From Syntrophaceae bacterium (lineage in GTDB: Bacteria > Desulfobacterota > Desulfomonilia > Desulfomonilales > Desulfomonilaceae), in contig JACWAG010000324.1 in NCBI GenBank assembly GCA_014874425.1, positions 1 through 7,284 of the forward strand: 7,284 nt of DNA, in the 5' to 3' direction. The position numbers were made by a program, and so were the translations under genes. The stretch's first letter is position 1. Each line of letters opens with the position of its first letter. This document shows, piece by piece, positions 1 to 6,188 of the stretch. The notes beneath the pieces are model-generated. The model did no database searches. It was not told the origin of the DNA and saw only the letters and a list, made by a program, of their open reading frames with translations.

Positions 1-848
1 GCTTTATCAATAGTGTAATACTCGCTCTGACAGCTTTGGGCTTCAGCTTAACCTTTGGTATAAGCGGCGTATCTAACTTTGCCTACGGAGCTATGTACAT
101 CTTCGCAGGGTTCGCGTCCTGGCTATTGTTAAACAAACTGGCGCTTCCATTCTTTCTGTCCGCTGCGATTGCGGTATTTTTGACGGCTCTTCTCGGAGCC
201 GCAATGTATCGCTTCGTTTTGCTCCGAGTTCGTGGCCTTGTGATTTCAGAAGTCATAGCCACTTTCGGCGTAGGTTTAATAATTCTCGAACTTTTTCGTT
301 ACCTTGGATTCTCGGGCTTCGAATACACTCTTCCTGTATTTACTGATGGCAGTCTACTCATCGGCAATACCTACGTAGATTATCAGCGGATCTGGATCGT
401 GGGGGTCGGCATAGTTTTGGCCATTGGCCTTTATCTATTTACCCACTATACAAAGATTGGGCTTGCTTTCCGGGGCATCGCCCAGGATGAGCATACAGCC
501 CTGTCTCTAGGAATCAATTCAGATCGAATTGCTGGATTGAGTGTCGCGTTCGGGTCCGGCTTGGCAGCCGTAGCCGCAATACTGATACTGCCCCGTGGAA
601 CGATCGCTGTGAACGATGGATATGATGTTCTGATAAACGCAATGGCGGTATGTATAATTGGTGGGCTGGGGAGTTCTGTTGGCGTTGTGTTGGCTTCATT
701 TCTCATTGGATACGCTCAGATAATGACTGACATATTGTCCGGCCCGCATTGGAAAATGATTGTCTCGTTGATAGCGATCCTGGTTATCCTTGTGGTTAAA
801 CCATCCGGACTGCTGGGTAAACAAAAGGAACTCGAAGAAAGAATATAA
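1..848 (+). CDS. livH: LivH-type ABC transporter permease, 5' end cut by window
   Basis: Inner-membrane permease of a HAAT-family (branched-chain amino acid type) ABC importer, expected to pair with LivM to form the channel. The reading frame is open from base 3, giving 281 residues to the TAA. Residues encoded before base 36 (INSVILALTAL) continue the usual first membrane helix of LivH, so the TTG at 36 is an internal Leu codon and the true start lies just outside the window. Family hallmarks are the early segment GISGVSNFAYGAMY, several hydrophobic helices, the EAA-like cytoplasmic loop RGIAQDEHTALSLGIN that docks on the ATPase, and the C-terminal GGLGSSVGVVLASFLIG. LivH proteins are usually about 290 residues, so only a few are missing. 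It heads the livHMGF set. Family assignment is firm; the substrate is unknown, because Liv-type systems also carry amides, urea and aromatic or other carboxylates. Confidence 0.93.
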   Translation, partial: FINSVILALTALGFSLTFGISGVSNFAYGAMYIFAGFASWLLLNKLALPFFLSAAIAVFLTALLGAAMYRFVLLRVRGLVISEVIATFGVGLIILELFRYLGFSGFEYTLPVFTDGSLLIGNTYVDYQRIWIVGVGIVLAIGLYLFTHYTKIGLAFRGIAQDEHTALSLGINSDRIAGLSVAFGSGLAAVAAILILPRGTIAVNDGYDVLINAMAVCIIGGLGSSVGVVLASFLIGYAQIMTDILSGPHWKMIVSLIAILVILVVKPSGLLGKQKELEERI

Positions 849-852
849 ATTG

Positions 853-877
853 GGCCGGTGTTAATTGTTCGCCGGCC
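853..877 (+). other. GC-rich stem-loop between livH and livM
   Basis: GGCCGGTG (853-860) pairs with CGCCGGCC (870-877) as an eight-base-pair stem containing one G-U wobble, closing a nine-base loop. It begins four bases after the livH stop. Only a short ATTTT follows, so it resembles a weak or incomplete intrinsic terminator, or an mRNA processing or stability element that could set different livH and livM levels. The pairing is seen directly; the function is inferred. Confidence 0.5.
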
Positions 878-897
878 ATTTTGAGTATGGCGCCCAT

Positions 898-1905
898 ATG
901 AAACAAAGGCGAAAGGAAAGAATAGATAGAGGAATAAAGGCGAGATCCGATGATGTGTTCTCCCTGAACTCATTTCGGGAAATGCTCTATGTGGCTGTCC
1001 CACCACTGGCTCCGGTCTTAATCCTGCTAATTTTGCCGCTTGAGCTGTCTTCTTACTGGCAGAAGGTCCTGATCTCGACGTGTGTTTTCGCTCTGCTTGC
1101 GATGAGCTGGGACTTCCTTGTCGGGGTTGGCATGGTATCGTTGGGGCAGGCTTTGTTTTTTGGAGTGGGGGCGTACATAGCCGGTATTTCAAACAAAATC
1201 TTGGGATTACCCATTTGGATTGACATCCCTATCGCAACGATCCTAGGTGGCATCGTCAGCGCATTGCTTTTGGCTCCAGTCCTGCGATTGCGTGGTGTTT
1301 ATTTCTCGATGGTAACACTAGTATTACCCTTAATGCTGGAACGAATTGTGGAAGCAAGCGGAGTTTTTGGTGGAACAGAAGGGATATCCGGAATAACTCC
1401 ATTCCCAAACTCGTTTTTTGAGTCATATCTGATTGTACTTGTCACACTTTTCGCTCTTTTTGCCTTCAGACGCCTGATTACAACGGATTACGGCCTTGTT
1501 CTCAAAGCCATTAAGGACAATGACCGTGCGGTCATGAGCGTTGGCATCAATATTTACTGGATGAAAGCCCAGGCCCTTTTTATCTCGGGCTGCGTAGGAG
1601 CTTTCTGCGGAGCGTTCATTACCCATGTATACGGGTTTGTGGGCATGCCATCATTTGCCCTGGACTATTCTATATTACCTCTTTCGTCGGCTGTGGTCGG
1701 CGGCATGGGGACTTTTGCCGGCTCATTTCTCGGGGCCTTTATCCTTGTTCCTTTGTCAGAGGCCCTTCGAGGTATAGGTGGTTTACGGATAGTGCTTTAC
1801 TCTTTCTTCCTGGTATTTTTCATAGTTGCCCTGCCGGAAGGGATTTTTCACTATATTCAGCGAAAATATCAGCAATTTGAAAGATGGGTGGAAGTTGATA
1901 AATGA
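898..1905 (+). CDS. livM: LivM-type ABC transporter permease
   Basis: Second membrane subunit of the HAAT-type importer, partner of LivH. From ATG 898 it has 335 residues: a basic cytoplasmic N-terminal tail (MKQRRKERIDRG), then helices that include the family's MSWDFLVGVGMVSLGQALFFG stretch (in part), the segment LRLRGVYFSMVTL, the EAA-like coupling loop around KAIKDNDRAVMSVGIN, and a C-terminal block with VVGGMGTFAGSFLGA. An in-frame TTG at 865 would add 11 residues, but it sits in the loop region of the 853-877 hairpin and has no Shine-Dalgarno sequence. ATG 898 also has only a weak ribosome site (GAG at 883-885), so the start is not certain. The stop TGA overlaps the livG ATG as ATGA, indicating translational coupling. 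The length is within the usual LivM range. Family assignment is secure; the transported compound is not. Confidence 0.92.
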   Translation: MKQRRKERIDRGIKARSDDVFSLNSFREMLYVAVPPLAPVLILLILPLELSSYWQKVLISTCVFALLAMSWDFLVGVGMVSLGQALFFGVGAYIAGISNKILGLPIWIDIPIATILGGIVSALLLAPVLRLRGVYFSMVTLVLPLMLERIVEASGVFGGTEGISGITPFPNSFFESYLIVLVTLFALFAFRRLITTDYGLVLKAIKDNDRAVMSVGINIYWMKAQALFISGCVGAFCGAFITHVYGFVGMPSFALDYSILPLSSAVVGGMGTFAGSFLGAFILVPLSEALRGIGGLRIVLYSFFLVFFIVALPEGIFHYIQRKYQQFERWVEVDK

Positions 1906-2666
1906 CGGATCAAAACAATAAGACAAATTTAATCTTACGGGCGCAGAACTTGAGCAAGAGTTTTGGTGGGGTAAAAGCGGTCGTAAGTGTGAGTTTTGAT
2001 CTTCATGAAGGAGAACTGGTCGGCGTAATCGGCCCGAATGGATCAGGGAAGACGACCCTGGTTAACCTGATAACAGGGTTTCTAAAGCCGGATCGCGGCA
2101 AAATTGAATATAAGGGCCAGAACATTACCGGTTGGGCCCCATATCGTATCGCCAGGATCGGTATCGCAAGAACATTTCAGATGATCCGACCATTCGCGGA
2201 ATTACCTTCCTTTAAAAACCTTATTATTCCTCTTTATTCTCCAAGAGTTAAAGCCCTTTCTGGTGGGAAATACGGTGATCTGGACGCTGTAGCCAAGGAT
2301 TATCTCGAGGAAGTGGGGTTCGAGCGGGAATCCTCAGTGACTTACAAGCCTGCGGGTAGCCTGCCGCATGGGTACCTGAAGCGATTGGAACTCGCGAAAT
2401 GCCTCGCCCTTCGCGCGGACCTGATAATTTTGGACGAGTTATTTTCAGGTCTGAGCATCGCTGAACTGGCAAGTATTGTTCCAATAATCGAAAAACTTGT
2501 TTCAGTGGGAAAGACAGTGATCATGATAGAGCATCGGCTACGGGAACTATTCAGGATTGCAGACCGGGTTGTAGTCCTGAATTATGGTAGTGTAATAGCT
2601 GATGGCATACCTCCTGAAGTAATGGAGAGGTCGGAAGTCAGAAAGGCTTATCTGGGATCAGAATAG
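1902..2666 (+). CDS. livG: LivG-type ABC transporter ATP-binding protein
   Basis: One of the two cytoplasmic ATPases that power the importer; 254 residues, normal for LivG. Walker A is GPNGSGKT at 44-51, the Q-loop glutamine is Q93 in ARTFQ, Walker B is LIILDE at 174-179 with catalytic E179, the D-loop is SGLS at 182-185, and the switch histidine is H211 in IEHRL. The ABC signature is atypical: at 153-158 it reads SLPHGY where LSGGQ or LSYGQ is usual, and Walker B is followed by Leu rather than Pro (DEL). The downstream KRLELAKCLAL helix is conserved, so the domain still looks functional. The start ATG overlaps the livM stop, with GGGTGGA about ten bases upstream serving as ribosome site. The stop is followed at once by the livF ATG. 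Confidence 0.94.
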   Translation: MTDQNNKTNLILRAQNLSKSFGGVKAVVSVSFDLHEGELVGVIGPNGSGKTTLVNLITGFLKPDRGKIEYKGQNITGWAPYRIARIGIARTFQMIRPFAELPSFKNLIIPLYSPRVKALSGGKYGDLDAVAKDYLEEVGFERESSVTYKPAGSLPHGYLKRLELAKCLALRADLIILDELFSGLSIAELASIVPIIEKLVSVGKTVIMIEHRLRELFRIADRVVVLNYGSVIADGIPPEVMERSEVRKAYLGSE

Positions 2667-3413
2667 ATGCTTGAAATTTCTAATCTCATGGTTTTCTACG
2701 AAAACGCCCTGGCGTTGAATGATTTCAGCATGTCACTCCAGGCCGGTGGGATAATTGCTGTGATTGGCTCCAATAGCGCGGGCAAAACGACACTGATGAA
2801 CACTCTTTCGGGTTTGATCATCGACACAAAGATAAAGGAACAGCGTAAAGGTGGCGAGAGGATAACAGTTTATGGAAAGATTATCTTTAATGGCGAAGAT
2901 ATAACTGACCTTTATCCGAGCGAACGGGTGAAAATGGGAATGGTCCTATGCCGTGAACGCCATCCGATATTTCCTGAATCCGACTTAATGGAAAATCTCC
3001 GTATAGCCGGTTACTTACGAAAGAGATCCGAAATCAAGGAAATGATTGATTATGTGTTTGATCTTTTCCCAACCCTGGTTAGGCTCAAGAATCGTAAGGC
3101 TGGTTTTTTGAGTGGTGGTGAACAGCAGATGCTTACAATAGGGATGGCGCTCGTAGTGAAACCCAGTCTGTTGCTTTTGGATGAGCCTCTCCTCGGTTTG
3201 AGTCCAATGATGCAGACAACTTTGGTGGACGCGATAAAAAAAATCAGGGAACAAACCGGCCTGACCATAGTTATCACGGAACAATTCGCCAGACCTATAC
3301 TGCCTATGATCGATTACGGATACATAATTGAAAACGGAATGTTGACGCTTGACGGTACTGGGCTTGCACTGATGGAAAATCCGGAAGTCAAAGGGGCTTA
3401 CTTCGGTGTCTAA
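2667..3413 (+). CDS. livF: LivF-type ABC transporter ATP-binding protein
   Basis: Second ATPase of the importer, expected to form a heterodimer with LivG; 248 residues. Walker A is GSNSAGKT at 34-41, the signature LSGGEQQ is canonical at 148-154, and Walker B is LLLLDEP at 168-174 with catalytic E173. The switch position carries Gln (Q206 in TEQF) rather than His, which is normal in LivF. The Q-loop region reads LCRERHPIFPE at 94-104, replacing the VPEGR-type segment of classical LivF. A basic stretch at about 53-66 (DTKIKEQRKGGERI) sits after Walker A and lengthens that loop. The gene starts on the base after the livG stop, so it is probably translated by coupling; only a weak GGGA lies upstream. 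Because this subunit has a canonical signature and its partner does not, the two ATP sites may be unequal. Confidence 0.94.
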   Translation: MLEISNLMVFYENALALNDFSMSLQAGGIIAVIGSNSAGKTTLMNTLSGLIIDTKIKEQRKGGERITVYGKIIFNGEDITDLYPSERVKMGMVLCRERHPIFPESDLMENLRIAGYLRKRSEIKEMIDYVFDLFPTLVRLKNRKAGFLSGGEQQMLTIGMALVVKPSLLLLDEPLLGLSPMMQTTLVDAIKKIREQTGLTIVITEQFARPILPMIDYGYIIENGMLTLDGTGLALMENPEVKGAYFGV

Positions 3414-3426
3414 AATAAAGTCATTT

Positions 3427-3442
3427 ACTTTTGAAAGTTTTT
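3427..3442 (+). other. small inverted repeat and T-run before the ligase gene
   Basis: In the 34-base gap after livF, ACTTT (3427-3431) and AAAGT (3434-3438) form a near-perfect palindrome around TG and are followed by four more T. The only plausible ribosome site for the ligase, GAAAG at 3433-3437 (ten bases before its ATG), lies inside it. A two-base loop is too tight for a stable hairpin, so this is as likely a DNA-level site or chance in AT-rich sequence. Confidence 0.2.
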
Positions 3443-3447
3443 AAAAC

Positions 3448-5085
3448 ATGCCTGCCTTAAAATATCGGACCATTTTTGAGGCTTTTTCTACGATGGCCGA
3501 AAAGTATCCGCAAAAAGTAGCGGTATATTTTCTGGGGTCTTCTTATTCTTATAAAGATACTTTGAATTTCTCTGAAAAATTCGCGTCGGGCTTGTATAAA
3601 ATGGGAATGCGGAAAGGGGACCGCATTCTGATGTACCTTCCCAACTCAATTCAGTTCATTGTTTCATGGCTCGGTATCCAGAGGCTTGGGGCTGTACCTG
3701 TTCCGATCAGCCCCATATACACTGCGTTTGACCTAAAATACATGGCCAATGACACCGGAGCCAAAGTCGTCATATGTTCTGATCGTAACTACGGGTACGT
3801 AAAGCAGGCCCTGCCTGAGACCCAACTTGAACAGGTCATATTTACAGGTTTAATAGAGCTGTTACCATGGTGGAAAAAGGCCTTTGATTTCTTTGCGGAT
3901 AAAGCGCCCAAAGGCAAAGTGGAAAAAAGCCCCCAGGTAAGTTCCATGAGGGACGTGATCAAGCGAGGCGTAAATCCTGCGCCCAAACCCGATATATGTG
4001 ATCAGGACATTGCGCAAATCATGTATACAGGAGGCACCACAAAACATCCCAAAGGCGTTCCAATGAGTCATGGTCTGTTTCTGGTTTCCTCGGAGGAACA
4101 ACTTGATGTTAGGAACCCGCTTTTCCCAAAACATGAGGATGTAATCCTTGCCGGTTCGCCGTTGTTTCACATTGCGGGGCAGACGTGTTCCCTAGCCACT
4201 GTAATTGTTGGTGGTGGAACGATGATTGTGTTCCCTAAGGTAAACCTGGATGCTTTTTTTGACGCAATCGAGAAACTGAAAGCCAAGAGTCTTGTTGGTG
4301 TGCCAGCGTTTTATCGAATGATCCTGGAACATGATCGTGTCGATCAATATGACCTTTCATCCTTGAGTTATTGTTTTTCCGCCGCAGATGTTTTACCTCT
4401 GGATGTTGCGAGACGATGGACGGACAAATTCCATCTACCTATTTATCAGGGTTATGGCGCGACAGAAACCTGCGGTGGAGTCATAATGTGCCCGACGGAT
4501 CGCGAGAGCCCTCCAAGGACCATGGGATTAAGCGTTCCAAGCAAGCAAATCAGGATAACTGAACAGGAGGGGGTGGACGAAGTTCCTTTGGGAGACCCAG
4601 GTGAATTGCTGGTACATTCGGAACTGATGGTATCAGCTTATCTGAACAAACCGGAAGAAACTGAAAGGTCATTTGTAACCATAGATAGCAAGCTCTGGTA
4701 CCGAACAGGTGATATAGTCAGGCAGGATGAAAACGGGTTCGTTTACTTCGTGGACCGGACTGTAGACGCTATAAAGCACAAGGGCTACCGTGTTTCCGCG
4801 TCTGAAGTCGAGGCGGTCCTTCAAGAACACCCAGCCGTTATTGAGTCTTGTGTTATAGGCATTCCGGATAAAAAAGTGGGTGAAAGAATCAAAGCTTTTG
4901 TTGTGCTCAAAAAAGACGTCAAAGGCGTCGCCGGTTATGAGTTGACGAAATTCTGCCGGGACCGACTTCCAGCATACAAGATTCCTCAATATATAGAATT
5001 TCGGGACATGCTCCCAAAATCCAAGGTAGGCAAATTACTGCGGAAAGAAATCAGGAGCGAAGAGCGCAAACGTCTCGAAACCTAG
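3448..5085 (+). CDS. acyl-CoA ligase (AMP-forming, ANL superfamily)
   Basis: Predicted cytoplasmic or membrane-associated enzyme that activates a carboxylic acid with ATP to an acyl-adenylate and then to an acyl-CoA. It has 545 residues, typical of medium/long-chain or cyclic-acid CoA ligases. Seen motifs are the phosphate loop YTGGTTKHPKG at 193-203, YGATE at 336-340, WYRTGD at 417-422 (ribose-binding D422), the hinge VDR at 435-437, KGYRVS at 445-450, and the C-terminal catalytic lysine K529 in PKSKVGKLLRKE. Residues about 136-165 hold an amphipathic insert, LLPWWKKAFDFF followed by a Lys-rich stretch, which may touch the membrane as in FadD-like enzymes. The phosphate loop has Lys (K199) where the consensus GTTGxPKG has Gly. 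ATG 3448 is the first possible start because an in-frame TAA lies just upstream. Close linkage to livF suggests it activates the imported compound. The substrate is unresolved. Confidence 0.92.
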   Translation: MPALKYRTIFEAFSTMAEKYPQKVAVYFLGSSYSYKDTLNFSEKFASGLYKMGMRKGDRILMYLPNSIQFIVSWLGIQRLGAVPVPISPIYTAFDLKYMANDTGAKVVICSDRNYGYVKQALPETQLEQVIFTGLIELLPWWKKAFDFFADKAPKGKVEKSPQVSSMRDVIKRGVNPAPKPDICDQDIAQIMYTGGTTKHPKGVPMSHGLFLVSSEEQLDVRNPLFPKHEDVILAGSPLFHIAGQTCSLATVIVGGGTMIVFPKVNLDAFFDAIEKLKAKSLVGVPAFYRMILEHDRVDQYDLSSLSYCFSAADVLPLDVARRWTDKFHLPIYQGYGATETCGGVIMCPTDRESPPRTMGLSVPSKQIRITEQEGVDEVPLGDPGELLVHSELMVSAYLNKPEETERSFVTIDSKLWYRTGDIVRQDENGFVYFVDRTVDAIKHKGYRVSASEVEAVLQEHPAVIESCVIGIPDKKVGERIKAFVVLKKDVKGVAGYELTKFCRDRLPAYKIPQYIEFRDMLPKSKVGKLLRKEIRSEERKRLET

Positions 5086-5111
5086 CCCCAGCAATGTTTG
5101 AAAACTTAGCC

Positions 5112-5125
5112 ACAAATACATTTGT
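5112..5125. other. palindromic site in the ligase-permease gap
   Basis: ACAAAT (5112-5117) and ATTTGT (5120-5125) are perfect inverted arms separated by AC. The site lies in the AT-rich 124-base region between the ligase stop and the permease start. The two-base spacer and full symmetry suit a dimeric regulator's operator better than a terminator, and no T-run follows. TAGAAT at 5125-5130 overlaps its edge and resembles a -10 element, but no well-spaced -35 is visible. Regulatory function is inferred. Confidence 0.25.
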
Positions 5126-5197
5126 AGAATTAACCATTACTTTCAATCCATGATGATCTTTTTAAAAACTCACAAGAACCTGTAATCTCAGCTCATT

Positions 5198-5202
5198 GGG
5201 AG
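5198..5202 (+). promoter_or_regulatory. Shine-Dalgarno site that sets the permease start
   Basis: GGGAG lies seven bases before ATG 5210 and only four before the in-frame GTG at 5207. The spacing favours ATG 5210 as the initiation codon. Confidence 0.6.
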
Positions 5203-5209
5203 TTAGGTG

Positions 5210-6043
5210 ATGTCGCAAAAAAGAGTGTTAATATTAACGTTGTTTGCCATGATCGCCTTTGCTGGAAATTCTTTACTGTGCCGGGTGGCGCTGAAACTGG
5301 ACCAAGTTGACGCCACCAGTTTTACTTCAATTCGAATCATTTCAGGCGCCCTTACTCTTTGGATCATTGTGAGAATGCGTGGCGGCTCCCAGAGCACAGC
5401 GGGTAATTGGCCATCAGCCATAGCGCTGTTTTCTTATATGGCAAGTTTTTCATTCGCCTATATTAGTCTGCCGGTCGCCACTGGAGCGCTACTGCTCTTC
5501 GGCGCCGCACAGGCTACAATGATAGGCTATGGGCTGTGGACCGGAGAACGTTTGAGAATGAGGCAGGTAGCCGGTTTAGCAATTGCGTTTGGCGGACTGG
5601 TCGGCTTGTTGTTACCAGGTATTTCGGCGCCACCACTATATGGTTCCATACTGATGCTTTTCGCCGGAGCCTCATGGGGTGTCTACTCCTTGCTCGGCAA
5701 ATTCGCCGGTGATCCTATTTTGGTCACGGCCGAGAATTTCCGACGGGCAGGTTATTTGACATTAGGACTGAGCGTGGTCATGGTACCTTGGGTGTCCATT
5801 GACATGGCGGGTTTTTGGTGCGCTTTGTCGTCAGGAGCATTGGCTTCTGGAGTTGGGTATATAATCTGGTACGCTGCATTACGCCAATTGAAGGTAACAA
5901 GCGCAGCTACAGCTCAGCTAAGTGTGCCGGTTATAGCCGCTGTAGGTGGCATCGTCCTGCTCGGTGAGCCTGTGAGTTTACGTCTCTTTTTCGCATCTAC
6001 CGCAACCCTCGGTGGGATCGCCTGGGTGATTTTCGACATCTAG
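5210..6043 (+). CDS. DMT-superfamily (EamA) permease
   Basis: Inner-membrane transporter of the drug/metabolite transporter superfamily, a group that mostly exports amino acids, nucleosides or other small metabolites. The 277 residues form two tandem EamA repeats, roughly 4-135 and 144-275, each about five hydrophobic helices, consistent with a ten-helix protein. Each repeat carries the typical Gly-Glu motif before its last helix: GERL at 112-115 and GEPV at 252-255. The second repeat ends with the characteristic SVPVIAAVGGIVLLGE stretch. A GTG one codon upstream is less likely as start than ATG 5210, judged by spacing from GGGAG. The gene stands alone, with 124 bases upstream and 145 downstream, so it may have its own promoter. 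Family assignment is strong. Direction and substrate cannot be read from the sequence, and no tie to the importer-ligase cluster is proven. Confidence 0.92.
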   Translation: MSQKRVLILTLFAMIAFAGNSLLCRVALKLDQVDATSFTSIRIISGALTLWIIVRMRGGSQSTAGNWPSAIALFSYMASFSFAYISLPVATGALLLFGAAQATMIGYGLWTGERLRMRQVAGLAIAFGGLVGLLLPGISAPPLYGSILMLFAGASWGVYSLLGKFAGDPILVTAENFRRAGYLTLGLSVVMVPWVSIDMAGFWCALSSGALASGVGYIIWYAALRQLKVTSAATAQLSVPVIAAVGGIVLLGEPVSLRLFFASTATLGGIAWVIFDI

Positions 6044-6146
6044 ACTCATCCCTTGATTGCATTAGGGTTCACGATTGGGAGGATTTGAAACTTTATGTTG
6101 ATATAGAATCTGATGGAGTCGAACGGCGCCTATTATTTTACTACCC

Positions 6147-6169
6147 GATGTCTAACAGTTTGGGACATC
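6147..6169. other. inverted repeat upstream of the FAH-family gene
   Basis: GATGTC (6147-6152) and GACATC (6164-6169) are perfect inverted arms, extendable by a T-G wobble, around about ten bases. The right arm ends seven bases before the AAGGAG ribosome site, so the element could be an operator or a leader hairpin affecting translation. A -10-like TATTAT lies just upstream at 6131-6136 but has no convincing -35 partner. Confidence 0.3.
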
Positions 6170-6176
6170 TAGGATC

Positions 6177-6182
6177 AAGGAG
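6177..6182 (+). promoter_or_regulatory. strong Shine-Dalgarno site of the FAH-family gene
   Basis: AAGGAG is placed six bases before ATG 6189, the best ribosome site in the window. It fixes this ATG, and therefore the signal peptide, as the true N-terminus. Confidence 0.75.
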
Positions 6183-6188
6183 AATCAC

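Noticed and set aside
36..848. TTG at 36 as the start of livH
   Set aside because: The frame is open to base 3 and the upstream residues continue the expected first helix, so the gene is truncated by the window edge and this TTG is an internal Leu codon.
716..1192. A 158-codon open frame on the minus strand across the livH-livM junction
   Set aside because: It overlaps two clear permease genes, its translation is low-complexity with no recognisable domain, and it has no supporting ribosome site that I can see.
2667..3413. Gln at the LivF switch position as a lost catalytic histidine
   Set aside because: LivF proteins normally have Gln here (VEQN-type motif), so this is a family trait.
3862..4170. 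A 102-codon open frame on the minus strand within the ligase gene
   Set aside because: It is a shadow of a well-supported coding region and its translation resembles no known family.
5098..5130. TTGAAA and TAGAAT as a promoter for the permease gene
   Set aside because: The spacer is 21 bases, too long for a standard promoter, and no better -35 was found.
6050..6067. CCCT/AGGG inverted repeat after the permease stop as a terminator
   Set aside because: A four-pair stem with a ten-base loop and no following T-run is too weak to support the call.
6085..6109. TTGAAA and TATAGAAT as a sigma-70 promoter for the FAH-family gene
   Set aside because: The spacer is only 11-13 bases, well short of the usual 16-18.
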